Shown here piece by piece: positions 27,901 to 41,559 of a DNA stretch of 64,000 bases; within the stretch, counting starts at the first letter, position 1, and each line of letters begins with the position of its first letter. The notes below the pieces were generated by a model that saw only the letters and a list, made by a program, of their open reading frames with translations, did no database searches and was not told the origin of the DNA. Location of the stretch: positions 62,001-126,000 of the forward strand of contig VXBA01002622.1 of NCBI GenBank assembly GCA_013399895.1, in the 5' to 3' direction. The DNA comes from Serilophus lunatus. Lineage: Eukaryota > Chordata > Aves > Passeriformes > Eurylaimidae. A program made the translations under genes and the position numbers.

Positions 27901-30900
27901 TGTTTGATGCTACTTAAATCACCTCAGGAAGAAGGCATGCTAAAAAAAAGAATGGATATTTTCTGAACCTGCATAATGTGTGCATGATCAAAAGAACTTG
28001 GTTTCCTACAAGTTGTCAATATAGCACTTTAAAATAAATATTTGTATTAATCGTATTAGGCTAAAACTTCTGGACTGAAATTCTATATTTACACCTCAAG
28101 TGGTACACATCTCATTTTCAGTGGTTAACAAACTTCTTTTTTGTTCTCTCTGAAGTCAGACCTCTCATAAATGCCAGAATGTGTTGGCCAAAATTCTCTG
28201 CTGCTTTCTACGTTCTACATCCAAAAAACATTAATACCAAATTTCACATTTGCCCTCACACAGGCCACTGTTTACATGACTATCAGCATGACAAATAAGC
28301 CAAGAAGTAATTTAACAAAATGCACTTCTGAAAAAAACCCCAAATTTTTATCAGTTTTCCCTCACACTTCTAGTAGAAACTTAGTAGGATAGGAAGAATT
28401 TTCTCTCCAAAAAGAAAAGTTCAGGAGAACTGGTAAAAATATGGACCATTTGAGAGGAACAAGCAGTTTCTCACTCTATTGTCTTTACTCTTTTAACGGA
28501 TTTCCTGGATCTGTCCCATAGTGACTGTTCTTGTAGGCTACCAAAATGTGCATGTCACCTCTGTCACTGAAAGAGAGCAGTGTATGCAGCCCACCATGGG
28601 CTCCCACGACTAGACATGAAACTTTTACATCTGGACACCTGTGCTGCACAACTGAATCTTTGCCGCACCAGCAGAGAATACAGAGCCAAAATTATGCAAA
28701 AATATAATACATACTGCAGACAGTGATAGAGAGCAGTCACTGTGTGGGTATAATACAACACCAGTTGTTGGGGACTGCATGTCAGTTGTACTGAATTTCC
28801 AGCTGCCACAGCTCAAACCAGGGCTATTGCATGTCAGAGTTTAGAATTAAATATGCAGAACGCACAGAACAGTTACAATACATCCTTTATGATGCTAATG
28901 AAAACATAAATAAGGAAATTAAAAAGTCCCCATCTAAAATAAAAATAGAAGTCACTGCCACAGAGACTGTATGAGGCAAAATGAGAACTACATTTCAGCA
29001 AAACTGCACACACTCCTGTAACCAGACAAGAAAAACCACCTCCTTTGCTCAGTGGGATATTAAAGTTTATAGCTGTACTTCTTATTTTTAGATAGTTCTT
29101 TGAATGCATAGCTTCTGGCTTCCTTAATTTCTTTTATATGTAATATGTTTTGATTTTTTTTTTTAATTTTCATTTTTTTAAAAGAGCTGCATTGTCATAA
29201 ATCAGTCCAGTCTGTGGAGGTCTTAAAAATTGTAACAGTTACAACTGCAACATTCATAAATACATTTATTATCCCTTCTAGGCTTGTGGAATGCCTTGAC
29301 ATTCATGTCTCTAACTTGGCACAATAACCACCATAATTTTGGACATGTGCAAGCACACTCACCCCATCTCATTGCAGGCTGTTCAGGCCTATGTACACTC
29401 CTACAGCGCTACAGTGTGTGTGTGTGACATAAAGCAGTGAAAGAATCTCCAAGTCCTTTCTCACAGAGAAGAGTCACAACTGCTGCAGGCTGATGTTGTA
29501 TTGCTGACAGTCACACACTACACACCTACATCCCGTCTGGCTCCTACTTCCAAAGAGCACAGGCTGCTAGAGAACCCCGCTGAGTGAGTGCTAACGAACC
29601 CCTGGAAAAGAGAGACATCACGTCTCATAACGAGCTGGCTGAGGATCTTTCGGTTCCCCCAGCCAAAGAAATGAAAATGAGTCCAAGTACAGGAGCTGTG
29701 ATCCATGTCCAAAGAGCCACACAGGGGGCTGAGGGAATGACCTTCTGGCTTAAGGTGTAGCCTTATAATTGATGGGTCTGTTTGTAGCTATGAATGAAGA
29801 TCTGAATCGTGTAATACACAGGATTTGCAAGTCGTTCTCAGAAGACTGGAACTAAGTCCCTTTAGGAAATTTCAGTGAACACAGCCTAGCATTGGTTTTG
29901 CTCAAATGGCATCTTTTCCACTGGACGTATGTGGGCATAGGAATGTGTTTGATACCACTGCAAGGTGAGTATCTCAGCCATGCATTAGCCAAGCACTAAG
30001 CTCCAGATGTAAAACAGGCTCATGCCACAGAACCACATCTATTTCTAATCCTGTTACTGCTACTAAACTAAACATTTCCCTAATTTTCAACCAATTTCCT
30101 TTGGTTCAAATGAATGCAGACATGGAAAATATCTGAAAGAATTGGTTGGTTTGTAGGAATCTCAGAAGAAACACTCTGTATGTGATCCCTGGAGACTGCC
30201 ACACAGCAAAGGCTGAGAAAACAAAAACAGGGAAAGTCAGGATGGGTAAACATTCATGCTCAGACATGATGCAAGGTGTGTTGGCTACATCTAAGCACAT
30301 GGTGGGCAAGGATCAGGACTAGCAAACAGATAGAATTAGCTGAAGAAAAACACCATCTACAACATTTGGAAAAACAACTGAACCGTGATTGCAAGGACAA
30401 AAGGTAGAAACACATACACTGCCATTAGCTATCCCTTTAAATCACAGGAGCTGAAGATCTGAATCTGGATTTGATTGCCGCTACAATTCATGAGCTAAAT
30501 CAGGACTAGTCCTTTGATTCAGGTCTAATAATACCAATTTAAGTTACTTCCATGACATTTGAGCACCACAGAACAGAAGTCTCGAGATTATCTAAAGAGA
30601 TGACTCAGTCGAGAAGAGAAGACTTCCTTGATTTAGGACTTAGGCAGATTCCTCCAAAATTAACATTTACTCAGTGGCAAAAGCCACTGAGGAGGCATGA
30701 GATGCTTCTAACTATCTTGAGAATGGTTTTGCAATATAAGATTGATTATATTAAGGCTCCAATAAAACAAATAGTGTTAGTACATATAAGACTTTCTATA
30801 AAAGAATGATACAGAATCAGGGGGAAAAAGTATCCGATTAGGCTTCCCAGACTTTGCTGCATTTGCAATTCATACCGAATGTGTTCACCCTCAAGCTGTC

Positions 30901-33900
30901 GTTTTGTATTAGAAGTTAATTTTCCTGCTATCGATCCTCTCTCTGCTTATTCTTTTTCTCATTCTTCAGATGCCAAAATTTTGGAAAACAATAACAACCA
31001 AAACTACAACAAAGAACTTGAAGTCCCAAATAGATTTTGCATGCATTCATTTTCTAGCTGGGCTGACTTCTACAACCTCATGTAAATTTCCGTTGAAGTT
31101 GCCATGCATTTGAATAATGAGTCACTGTTTAAAGAGGAAAGAGTAAAGGAAGAATTGTGTTTTCATGTCGAAGAGCAAGCTAAAATCTAATAAAGGTACT
31201 TCACAGTGTAGGTGTGTGTGATATTGCAGTTGCTATACAGAACACACCTTGTTTCTTAAAACAAAATCAGACAAGGACAGAAATGTGGCCCACAAATCAG
31301 GTGTTGGGTTTCAGTACAGAATTACTGAAATACACCATATAAGAGAGATTGTTACAAACAGAAAAGGAAAAAGAAGGGTGGTTGGTACAATTGCTCCAGT
31401 GCATTCAAGATGCATTCTATGCTCAACAGCAGGGCTCATCAGTAGGAAAATTCCTGAAAATAAAGTGAAATACCAATACATATAGTCTTTCCATCACCAT
31501 TTTCTAACATGTCATTCTTTATATTCTTCTTTATTTACTTTCTTTGTGTTTCTCCAAGCTGTTTTTGGCTGAAAGATATAACATGGGAAAAATCAGATCA
31601 AAGTATGTGTACGCCTATTTGTAAGATCTTTCTGGTACACAGTGATGGGACACCCTCTCCTGGAGAAACACACACACTTCCTCTACTCCAGCAGTTGAAG
31701 AAAAGGAAACTAGTGAGGTTTCTGGAATCTGGAGACAAATCGACACAAATAATCTTGATATAATGAAAATAACTAGGAATTCTTGCCTTAGATATACACA
31801 AAATTCTTCTCTGTGGAAGAGGCAGTTAAATACAGCACTCTTCAGAGAAATAATTAATTCACATTTAAACAATTAACAGCTATTTTAGAATCACAGTCAA
31901 AGTGAAGCATTTCTAGATGAAATCAGTCATGAATTTTTGGCTCAAATTCATTGGTTGACTGACTCCCTGCATTTCAAAATACATCATTTTGAACCTGGCA
32001 GCATATCACACTCAGGTAACTACCTCCTAAAGTCAGAAAATAAAACAGCTCAGATAGAAACAAAGGGTCATTTTCTTCAGCTTGAAGTTCAGGTTTCTAT
32101 ATGTTTCCCACTCACTTCTTTAAGATGACATGGTTTCACATCATTATAGACCATGGCCATTCTCACTGATCCATTCATATTTGCTCAGAATGGCATCTGC
32201 AAAATTTATATAAGGTAAGGCTATGAAACTTGTTAAAGGAATGCCTGCAAGAGGCAACCTGGAAATAATAAACAATATACTACTGGCTGTGAATGAATAA
32301 GAAGGTAGTGAATAGAACAGTGCTAGTGATCAGGCTACACATGACAGAGGGTGAATTGTGATTGTAGACTTTGAAAATGAAAGAACTCTACAAGTATAGC
32401 ATTCTCAGATGAGCAGCCTGGCCTCCAACATGGCATATTTCCACTGGCAGCTGTCTCTCATACAGTGCAGTGGGACAAACATCTGGGGATTCATTTTACA
32501 CCCTGAGGTGGCTGGCTACTGTGCTGTATGCACGAAGGTAGACACCTCTCTAGGCGAGCCTTCTGACCTGGACACTGCTGACTTGTATCTTAATTAGATG
32601 CAAAAGAGAATGTGAGGAGAGAGAGAAAAATCACAGTTCAGTGTCCTCACTGATGCAAATTTTGAACTTCATTTGACATTGCTAACGTGTTTATCTCATT
32701 TGGAGAGCTTCTAACCACAGTCTCCTGTTCTATGACAAGTTTGTAATAAATTAAAAATGATCAAACTGCAGGTACCTCTATCAGTTTACAGCCCAATTTA
32801 GAAAAATATCAGAAGAAGAATAGCAGTAGCACACAGGCTATGTCTGATCAAAGGGAAATTATTCCCCATGGATTCAGGAGCGTTCAGGCATTGTTTACCT
32901 CTAGGCAGGAATGAACAGCAAGGGTAAGGCACTGCAGCCCCTAGGAAGTCCTTGCAGCCTTAAAAGGTCTGCAGAGAAAATTTCTAAGATTCATTAAGCA
33001 CAAAGATTCTCAGTGCCCAAGGCAAACTGGAAAATATTCCTTCCCTCAAGACACTTGAATGCTAAATCATCACCTGCAGGCTCAAGCTGTCATTTCACAC
33101 TGAGCTGCATCCTACAATGTCAGTAGTTCTACTCAAACCATTTACTCTCCCTCTCCCCACCCCAACACACACAGCAGTTTCCTACACAAGCATTAACAGA
33201 ATACTGAATACCTTAAGAAAGGAGTGAGGTTTGTATTCATATCTAATGTAACAGATATTAAACCACTGATTAAATTCAGCCACTTCCAGTCACTTCAAAC
33301 ACTTCTGCATCCAATTGCAGTTTGGGACTATATGAAAAAAAATAAAAGTTCTCAGCATTTCCTGGTGCATGTGCTAGCCTCAGAATGAGTGATCTGGTAT
33401 ATAAACAGTAAGAATGGACCTTCAAGAATCAGAGAGGCAAGATGCAAGGTAAATACAACCACTTCAAAGATATTCCTGTACTTTAGGATTTATAGCATCT
33501 GACTGACACTAGGGAAATGGCTGAGAGACTGGTGAAAATCAGGAAGACAAGACTTCAGTAAAAGGGTAATTTCTCAGAGCTTACACACTGGCATTGTGGC
33601 TGTGGGATCAAACCTCATCTGACAGTCTCATGACTAAAAGTACAAACACATTAAAAAAGGCAGACATAAATAAGGAACTCAAATTATACTTCATGCAAAC
33701 TGGATTAGTGGAGAAGAACCAACAGAGTAAACATCCAGTATAAAGGTAAAAGTCAGGTTACAGATGTTGGAAGTCCTTCTTTGTTGCATTAGTTGTAGCA
33801 TGGAGTTTGTAAATCCCCATCCACAGAACACTGCACATTTGCCTAAAAAGAAAGCAATGCAAATCTCTTAACTCCGTTCCACCATAAATTGCAAACTGGC

Positions 33901-36469
33901 ATCTTGAACAAAAATCCTTCAAAATATTGTAAAAAACTGAGTCTTTCAGAAACCCACCATGCAGATCAGCCCTTACACCACGATCTGGCAGATGTTGGGT
34001 AGTGCCTGCATTTACAATACACATTACCACAACACCAACGAGGGATGGCACACTTGGCATCATCCATCCGCAGATTTCTTGTTTTTGCTCTGCCCCTTCT
34101 CAAACTAGAGAATGAAAGGCTTACAATTCCAGATACTTGTGCCATGGGAGCACATTCTTTCAGAGCTCATACACACCTGACCAGCAAACAGAACTCTGAA
34201 ACTGCTCCTAAATGAGCAGCAGGAATTCTCTGTTCAATCAATAGGACCTTTCTGCTCATCTCCTTCTTCAAGGAGAGTTGACTTAAGTTTCAGGACACTG
34301 GATTGATGCATATATACACTGATCATACGTATAGTGTAGTAATGTTTTAAATTTTGGCAAAACACACAATTAAGCATGAAAACTTGGGATCCCCAAAAAG
34401 TTAACTCATCAGCCAAGTTGATAAATGAAATATGTCTTCAAATGGTATCTCATTGCTGCTGTGCATTTTATCCAGAGGAATCCTGAAGGGACTTTGAAAA
34501 ATGCAACAAAGCATTGTATAAATTATATACATTACATTGCCATTTCCCTCCCAGATGAACTCTAACACCTGTCTGACACTGAGCAGCAGGGCTGCACAGC
34601 AGGATGCAGCTTGAAGCAGAACAGCTTTTTATGTGGAAACTGCAGGTGGAGTTCACAGTCAATGTAATTATAGAGTCTGGAATTTCCTAAGAATGCTAAG
34701 GTTTGAATTCCTTTGACTACTCCTTGTAAAAGTCTGTAAAACTTGAATTAATAAAAAGGTTTCCCTCCAGCCATTCTTACGTTGAATTGACATTTCTTCG
34801 CTTAACTGGCAATTTCAGTGGTCAGTAAAATCACAGAGGAATTGTTCTCTGTTAGAGCTTCCCAACAGACATTGCGTGTTGGAATGAGTTCAGGATTTTC
34901 AATCAAGGTGCAGGTGAGCCTTTGCAAAGCATGGTTCACAGCTGTGAAGGGGCCATGCTCGTTTGCCCGTACTATTAGCATCCGTCAGGGAGATGCATGT
35001 ATCATTCCTTAATGCAAATGGCATGCTAAAGTTTGCAGCAGACTCATCTGAAATTGCTGTTTCTTTTGTTATTAAGAAAGCAGACTACCATGTCAAAAAA
35101 ATAATTTGAAACTTACCCACCTGCTCTCTTTGAGATCTCTCTCTTCAGGTCGCTATCTGGGAATATAAGCAGGATCTGGAAATGGTGCTCACCTGAACAA
35201 CCTTTACTGACAAATGTCTATTGATGGGAAAAAAACAAAGGAAAAGGCAGGTTCAGGATTTTAGCAGCCTGGTGTCTGCATTTTTATTTCACCTCTGATC
35301 AGCTTCAGCATCTTCAGAACATGCTTTAATTTCCCCTAGAGATGGAGCAACTGCAGGATCTCTTTCCTCTGCCTGGTCATATATTTTCACAAAATCTGTA
35401 GAACTCAATGACTTCTACATTCCTGTCAAATGTTGTTGTAAACAACCCAGAGTCAAATGTTACCAAAGGGAAATCGCTCCCCAAACAAGTGCCAGGTGTG
35501 ATTCCAAAGACCCCTCACTTCTGTGTTAAGATGCTACCAATAGACCAGATTCACTCAAGGTTAAAGTACCAGGTCTTTTCTTTCATACATCCAAAAAATC
35601 AGTGATTTACAGAGCTGGCCTGCAAGAGTAAAAGCATTCTGTTGGACTGAGGGAAACTTTTCAATGGAAAACACACATGCTAAGAGTTTTGATAATGGCA
35701 CCTAACTTAGATCAATATTTAACAGGACTGTAATCTCTTCTTGCAGGGTAGTGTCGTCATTACAAAAACTGCATTCCATGCAAAGAATACTGCTGGAAAA
35801 TCACAAAGAAATTTTGAAAATTCGCATTTAAGAAGGTCTGAGGACACAGAGCAAATCCTAGCTCTGACTTGACACATTTGAGAGCCAGACATAAATATGA
35901 CATGGTGAAAAAAGCTGTAACAGAATTCTCTACAAAAAATTGTATTTATATGCAGGTACATCAACAAATGCGCATGAACTCACAGGTACCGTTTTGATTC
36001 TACAAAAGCCAAACTTTGCAAACAGATTAAATAACAAATTTACAATAAGAAGTTTATAAAAATTCTAAAAATAGTGGATCAGAGATGCAATAAGCCCTTC
36101 TAAATTCTGTGTCTGGAAAGGAATCTCCCATATACATACTACTATTTTGAAGATGCCTGAGCTGTCACTGATTTAACTGAAAAATATGTCAGCTTCTTTA
36201 GAAAGAGAGAAAAAGAAAAAGAAAGAGAGATTTTTTTCCCTGAAGAGCTTTTTGGCAGTTACCCAGGAATGAAATTTACATTTCACATTCCGGTGGGAAC
36301 TGAGAAACCCCAGCCCTGCCAAATTCTGTGGCTTCATTTTGATAAATGAGAAGACATTAGATAGCTAGTTGAACATGATTGGGAGACTTTGGAGGAATGC
36401 AAACACCCAAATTCATGAGTAGTTTACCAGGAGACTACAACGACATAAGTATTTTATGTGGTGGACATA

Positions 36470-36720
36470 TTTCCATAGAATCAAAGAAAAATAATGGATG
36501 AAAGATACTTGGAAGCCACCTATTCATCTCCTAGTTACAAAACAAAATAAATGTTCCCAGAGAGAAGTTTGTATTTCCTGTTCCAAAAGACACTGAAGGC
36601 CTATGACTTAAGATCCTTCCACCAGTTCATTCTACAATTCTGCTGTGCTTACTCTCACAGATTTTTTTCTTAAATGTCCAACTTCAGTATTTTTAAGTAC
36701 AATTACTTCTAGTCCTAACC
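36470..36720 (-). mobile_element. Possible old CR1 fragment
   Basis: The plus strand carries CATAGAATCAAAG and then TTCCACCAGTTCATTCTACA, and the TTTTTTCTTAAATGTCCAAC segment resembles diverged CR1 copies read in reverse. It is weak and could be chance. Confidence 0.35.
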
Positions 36721-38189
36721 ATGAGGAAGAAGAGATTCAAACCCTCCTTTTTTTTTTTTTTTTTTCTTCAGAGTAACCATATTTGCATTTGATTACATCC
36801 TTCTCCTCTTTCAGATTTCTCTGTGGAGTCTGTCTCACTCTGGGTTCTTCAACCATATTTCTGAGATTTCTTATTGTTCTGGATGTTCTGTTTTGGAAAG
36901 TGAACATGGCACTTGAGGCAATTCCTTCACCAGCACTGAGAAACTGGAAGGATTGCTCCACGCATTCTTAGGCCACATCACTACTTCAGTACACGACCCT
37001 TTTCTTCCATTGACTCTCCCTCATGCAGTCCCTCAAAGATAACATCACTTGGCTCTAGTTCTCTCTCACACACAACTCTCAAGATCCTCAAGAACACAGT
37101 CCTATCCACACTCTACTAAAGATGCCCCTTCTTCCCTTGTAAATCTAATTGCTAAATGTTTGTATTTTTTCTTGATTAGTATAATCTGCAGAGCACTTGT
37201 CTTTAAGATATTGTTATCGATATTTTTAACAAGTATAGATGAGAGAAATCTTCAAAGGTTGCACCAGGTATTTTAACACCATTTCATACTGGTGAAATAA
37301 TACATTCAAATGTGCTCAAGATCTTCAAGAGGGAAGAGGGATTGCAGCTGTTTCTGTGATAAAGTGAAAGCTGAAGAGAATGAGGATGAAGCATGTTTCA
37401 TCCTATCTATATTTGTTATTTAAAAGTACATAAGACTGAGAAAACATGACCTGGATTCTGTACTGATGGAACAGAACATCATTTCCTATTCCAGAGCAGT
37501 CAGTAAATTTCTCATAGTATGTTTAGCTAGAAGCATGCACAATGAGCCATTTACTAACCTATCATCTTTCCATCCACAAATTAACCACAATGCAACTTCA
37601 TATTTTAATGTTAAGTGCCACATCCAAAAATATTCAAAGGGATTGCGTGACATATTTCAGTTTTGAGCTTTCATGCAAACTATTCCCTGCACCTGGTGTT
37701 ACCAGTGGTTAATATTTGACATTCTGTAGCTTTCTCATCTCATTCACCTGCTATTAATATTTATGTTATCTGATCTCACAGGCTCCAAGCCACCATACAA
37801 AGATATCTTCACAACAGACAAAGATGCATGAAATCTATATCCATGCTTATAGGGAAATAAACATTTGTACAAAAGCTGGTGACTCTGTCAAGTATTCTGG
37901 TGCTGGCTATGTCCCTCTACAGATACAGCATAAAGACTCTAAGGCAATAAAAAAAAGTTTTAAGTTGGTGTCTTCAGTTAAAGGACAATAAGAAGTGTTA
38001 TCGAGCAAATGAGAGATGCATAGGAAAAGCAGCAATTTATTAAATATATGAGGTGAATATAAATATGGATGGATGCATAGATATGGATATGAATTAACTG
38101 ATATGACTTGTTATTGAAGTGGTGAACCAAAGAAAAAACCCACAAAAACAATAATCAGTGTCCTTAGAAATAGTTGCCTCTTTAGCCCT
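36721..38189. other. Gene-free DNA left of the GC-rich segment
   Basis: Contains a T18 run near 36748-36765. No gene or clear repeat seen. Confidence 0.65.
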
Positions 38190-38900
38190 CTAACCATTCC
38201 GATGTGCTGGAGGCGCAGGATCTACAGTGACTCCTCTGGGCAGTGGGGCCGCTCAGCAGCTCAGGGGCTGCAGTGACTCCCTTCCAGTCGGGTGCTGAGC
38301 CCAGGGACTGAGAGGGACTGGGGACGCCCTGGGAATACGAGGAAAACTTCAGAGATTGGAGCACATGAACCCAGATCTTTGGTGGGGGTCTGCGGGGGTC
38401 TCAGCAGCCGGGAAGAGTAGGTGGTGGTGGTGTTCTGCTGCTGGCAGGATGAAAGCTGAGGCGGGGGGGGGTCGCGCCAGGGAGCCTCTGCCAGCAGCGC
38501 CGAGGAGAGGGGTCCGAGCAGCCACACGGGCTCACGACCGGCACAGAGCCCGAGCAAACCTGCACGTGGCTCCCTTCCCAGCTTCCCAGAGTGCTCTGTG
38601 TGGTTTTCCCAGGCACCTACTGACCACCGGGGAGCAATGGGAGGAGAAAAGGTAACCCCTCCCTACAGCATAGCCCAGTGGGCCCGGCTGCGGGGAGGGG
38701 ACATGTCTCTCCGTAGTTTCTGGTGAGAGGTAGGCTCTCGCTCTTGTCCCAATAAGTGCTGGGCATGTCACGTCTGGCCCCAAAACTGCCTATGCCCGAC
38801 CCCCTTGGCCCCTAAACCTAGTCAGGCACCCAAAAGTAGGAGCATCCACACATCCACAGTCCCAGCTCGGGGCTCAGCCCCACGCCCTCGCTGGGTGGAG
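38190..38900. other. GC- and CpG-rich segment
   Basis: Marked rise in G+C with many CpGs (for example GGCGGGGGGGGGTCGCGCCA near 38461 and CTCACGACCGGCAC near 38529) in otherwise AT-rich DNA. No open frame resembles a known protein. It lies about 0.35 kb left of the ERV 3' LTR. It could be a CpG-island promoter with a non-coding first exon, or GC-rich repeat sequence. Nothing in it decides. Confidence 0.5.
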
Positions 38901-39251
38901 GAGAGGAAAGGAGTTATTTTTCCCTATTTTTCTCTCCAACTCATCACAGTTGGGGTGCAACATCAGCACAGCATATGAACACAACCTGCATCCAGATTTT
39001 CTGCAGGAAGCAGAAGGCTGGTTGAAGTGGCATCCCGGTTACGCAAAGGAAATACCTTCTGGGGGGTTGGTGCAGGGAGAGGAGACCCTCTCTCTAGGGA
39101 AACCCCCAGCTTGTACATTTCCTCATACGTTGTTGCTCCTCAGTCCTGCCCATTCAGTGAGCAAACACACGGGGCTGCAAGCACGAGTGAAGGAACATAT
39201 GCCTTGTCTCATCACTCATACCATCACACCTCACAATCCCTTTGGTACCAC

Positions 39252-39658
39252 TGCCAGAAACAGATGAGATAAGAAATAACACAAACATGCAGGCTGCAGA
39301 AGTGAAAGTGCAGCTTTATTGATGATGTCTGATGATCCAAAGAGGAAAATCATAACAATCTCTTCATTTTTATACCTTTCAGGGTGTCCTCCCCCCATAT
39401 TATCCAACTCAAGTCCACCTTACTACTATGTCCCCAAACACCTAACAGGATGGTCCCTTGTTACCTATCTCCACTCCAGTTCAGCCCCTTGTAGGCCTGA
39501 AAGCCTAACTCTGTCTTGATTTGCTATCCCACTTATCTATACACAGGAATGCAAACATCCAAGAACACAGGCTCTTCTGGCCCTTAATATTCCAAGTTAT
39601 CCAGCTACCTAGCTAAAGTGAATTCCACAAAATATTAAGCATACCCCTTAAGGCATCA
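39252..39658 (-). mobile_element. 3' LTR of a class I (gammaretrovirus-like) ERV
   Basis: A 407-bp LTR read on the minus strand starts TGATGCC immediately after a polypurine tract and ends TTCTGGCA, so it has canonical TG...CA ends. An AATAAA polyadenylation signal on the minus strand (plus-strand TTTATT near 39312) lies about 60 bp before the end, as expected for an R/U5 boundary. A second, roughly 95% similar copy in the same orientation lies at 45065-45697. No clear target duplication links the two outer edges. Confidence 0.85.
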
Positions 39659-39672
39659 TTTCCCCTCTTTAG
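39659..39672 (-). other. Polypurine tract of the class I ERV
   Basis: Minus-strand CTAAAGAGGGGAAA directly abuts the TG start of the 3' LTR. In retroviruses this tract primes plus-strand DNA synthesis. Its position fixes both the orientation and the LTR boundary. Confidence 0.75.
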
Positions 39673-39925
39673 AGGTGTTGACAGGAATTATTCCTCATCT
39701 AGCCTCTACCAGACTTATTAGACTACATATTATACAATTCTACTCATATCTAATTCTATATTTAACTCTATATCCTGAAGATAAACAATATTTTGACAGT
39801 GAGTAACACAGCAAACAATTACACAGATACTAATCATGAGTATATTCTATACTCCATTTGCATCAGTCTCTGTTTTGTCAGTTGTTTCAGGAATAGAAGC
39901 TCTCTTGACGCTGGAACAGGAGGGT

Positions 39926-40126
39926 TCAGAGTTCTTTTTTCAGCCACTTCAATTGTAGCGAAGGTGGTTCTGTTGAACTTGGAACAGTCTTCTCTGCTTG
40001 GCTAGCAGAGAGTTTATGTCCCACTTGTTTATCATAGACCCAGTCACCAGACTGGAACAGGTTAACAGAAATGTCCAGCTTTACAGGGCCAGACTGCGTG
40101 ACAAACTTCTCTGGCTTCTGAAACAA
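39926..40126 (-). pseudogene. ERV pol remnant: integrase C-terminal end
   Basis: A 66-codon minus-strand open frame contains NLFQSGDWVYDK, which resembles the 'F.PGDWV' segment near the C terminus of gammaretroviral integrase. It stands between the RNase H remnant and the polypurine tract, the expected order. The zinc-binding and catalytic core domains of integrase are not found between it and RNase H, so most of the domain appears deleted. No env-like sequence follows before the LTR. Confidence 0.6.
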
Positions 40127-40318
40127 TAAAAGTCAGTGATGTTAAGCAACTTTGCATATCAGCTTCCTTTTTCTATTAATTTTCTTCCAAATATGTGGAA
40201 TTTAGCATGGCTTATGGGAAGCATGCAAATTCCAAGGAATTCTCACACTCACTGTTAAAGTGAAATGTGACTTTTTGTCCAATGGATCTTCTAGAGCTCC
40301 AACCCTCAGAATTATGTC

Positions 40319-40885
40319 TGTATTGGGTCTGTCTGAGATGGAGCCCATTTCCCCATACAGCAGCCCTCACAGTGCTGTGCATTGGTGGCTAGAATGGTGC
40401 AGATAACACACCAATATTTTGACTACTGCTGAGCACAGCACTTGACCAACTGAGGTCAAGATTCTGGGAGGGGAGACAAGTAGGTCAGCTGACCTAAAGT
40501 GACCAAAGGGATATTCCATACCATATAATGTATAATATAATACATATATATTATATAATACATATAATGTCAGCTCAGGTATAAAGCTGAAGAAAAGCAG
40601 GAAATGGGGAGGGCATCCACTGTCTCCCATGGTGGCTCACCAAGAGAACCACTACACATGTTGAAGCCCTACTTCTCTGGATGAGGCCGGTCGTCGCCAC
40701 AGATGGCAAGTAGAGATTAGATTAGCGATTTGTTTTTGTATGCACTTTGCTTTTGCTTTCAGTAAACTGACTTATCCCAACCCACTGTTTAGCATCTCAT
40801 TCTTTTCCCTGGCCTATCTGGGAAGGGAAGAGGGGGTTAGAGTGACTGTGGGCACCTGGCGGCCAGCCAAGGTTAACCCACTACA
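40319..40885 (+). mobile_element. Solo ERVL-type LTR
   Basis: 567-bp LTR beginning TGTATTGGGTCTGTCTGAGA and ending GGTTAACCCACTACA. Its body has the typical avian ERVL features 'CTGACCTAAAGTGACCAAAG' and 'GGATATTCCATACCATAT'. It is flanked by a perfect 5-bp target duplication ATGTC (40314-40318 and 40886-40890), the size used by ERVL elements. It therefore inserted into the already present class I ERV and later lost its interior by LTR-LTR recombination. A short AT dinucleotide expansion lies near 40,525-40,570. Confidence 0.92.
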
Positions 40886-41029
40886 ATGTCCCAGTTGAGA
40901 CCCAAATTCACAATCCCCAACATAAGAAAAACTACCAACATTTCTTTTTCTGGTAACTCAGCAAAATCTTTGTGAAAACACTGATAAAATGCTTTTCTTT
41001 GCAGCCTCTTTTGCTGTAAAAACAGCAGA

Positions 41030-41480
41030 ACGATTATTTAATTTGAGAGTTACTTTCCCTTCTTGGTGGGTTTTGTAATGCACGATAGATCTTCTTGCAG
41101 GTTTCCAGAGATGCTGCAGAAATGCAAGGATTCACTCAGCATGCTTGATTCCGTTGGTCTGAGCAGTCAGCAGTATTTGTTCTTTCCAGATATCTCCGTG
41201 GACTCTTGTTAGAGCAATCATCTTGGCTTTCTGTGTGGAAACATTAGATGATGGTAAAGGCCCCGCCTCTATCACCTTATCTGTTGTTATAACTGCATAG
41301 CTTGACACTGCTGGCTTTCTCGCATGGAGTTGTTCCCATGTGCATGTAGTTCACAATCTGCTTCCTCCGGAGACACATGCCTCAGGTCTGATTTGCTGGA
41401 AAGCACTCCTTCAGCTGTTTGCAAGCAGTCGTGTTCTGGAAAACCTCCAGGAGGTAAAGACAGAGTTAGGAATAGATAGT
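41030..41480 (-). pseudogene. ERV pol remnant: RNase H domain
   Basis: Minus-strand translation shows, in order, HDCLQTAEGVLSSKSDL, EEADCELHAHGNNS, YAVITTDKVIEAGPLPS, STQKAKMIALTRV, ILAFLQHLWKPARRSIVHYK and THQEGKV. These match the gammaretroviral RNase H pattern from the RT linker to the 'I.HCPGHQKG' end. Frame changes and stops (for example TGA between the ALTRV and ILAFL segments) show it is dead. It follows the RT connection domain directly and is cut by the ERVL LTR downstream. Confidence 0.85.
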
Positions 41481-41559
41481 GCTTCTGAAGTGTTCTTGAC
41501 CAGTTTTAGTAGTACAGCTTGACACTAGAGCATTTCATTAGAGGACAAGCAGTGTCCCC

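Larger units (their letters stand above)
15081..36469. other. Long gene-free stretch
   Basis: About 21 kb of AT-rich DNA with a single-base N at 15377, the (CA)n at 22429 and the weak 51-bp duplication at 24800. I found no exon with supported splice sites, no tRNA and no clear transposon. The 118-codon minus-strand frame at 25810-26166 lies in purine-rich DNA and encodes only Phe/Leu/Ser-rich sequence. It was not called. Confidence 0.6.

Noticed and set aside
40525..40570. AT-rich palindromic tract as an independent element
   Set aside because: It lies inside the ERVL LTR and is best seen as local expansion of its TATA-like region.
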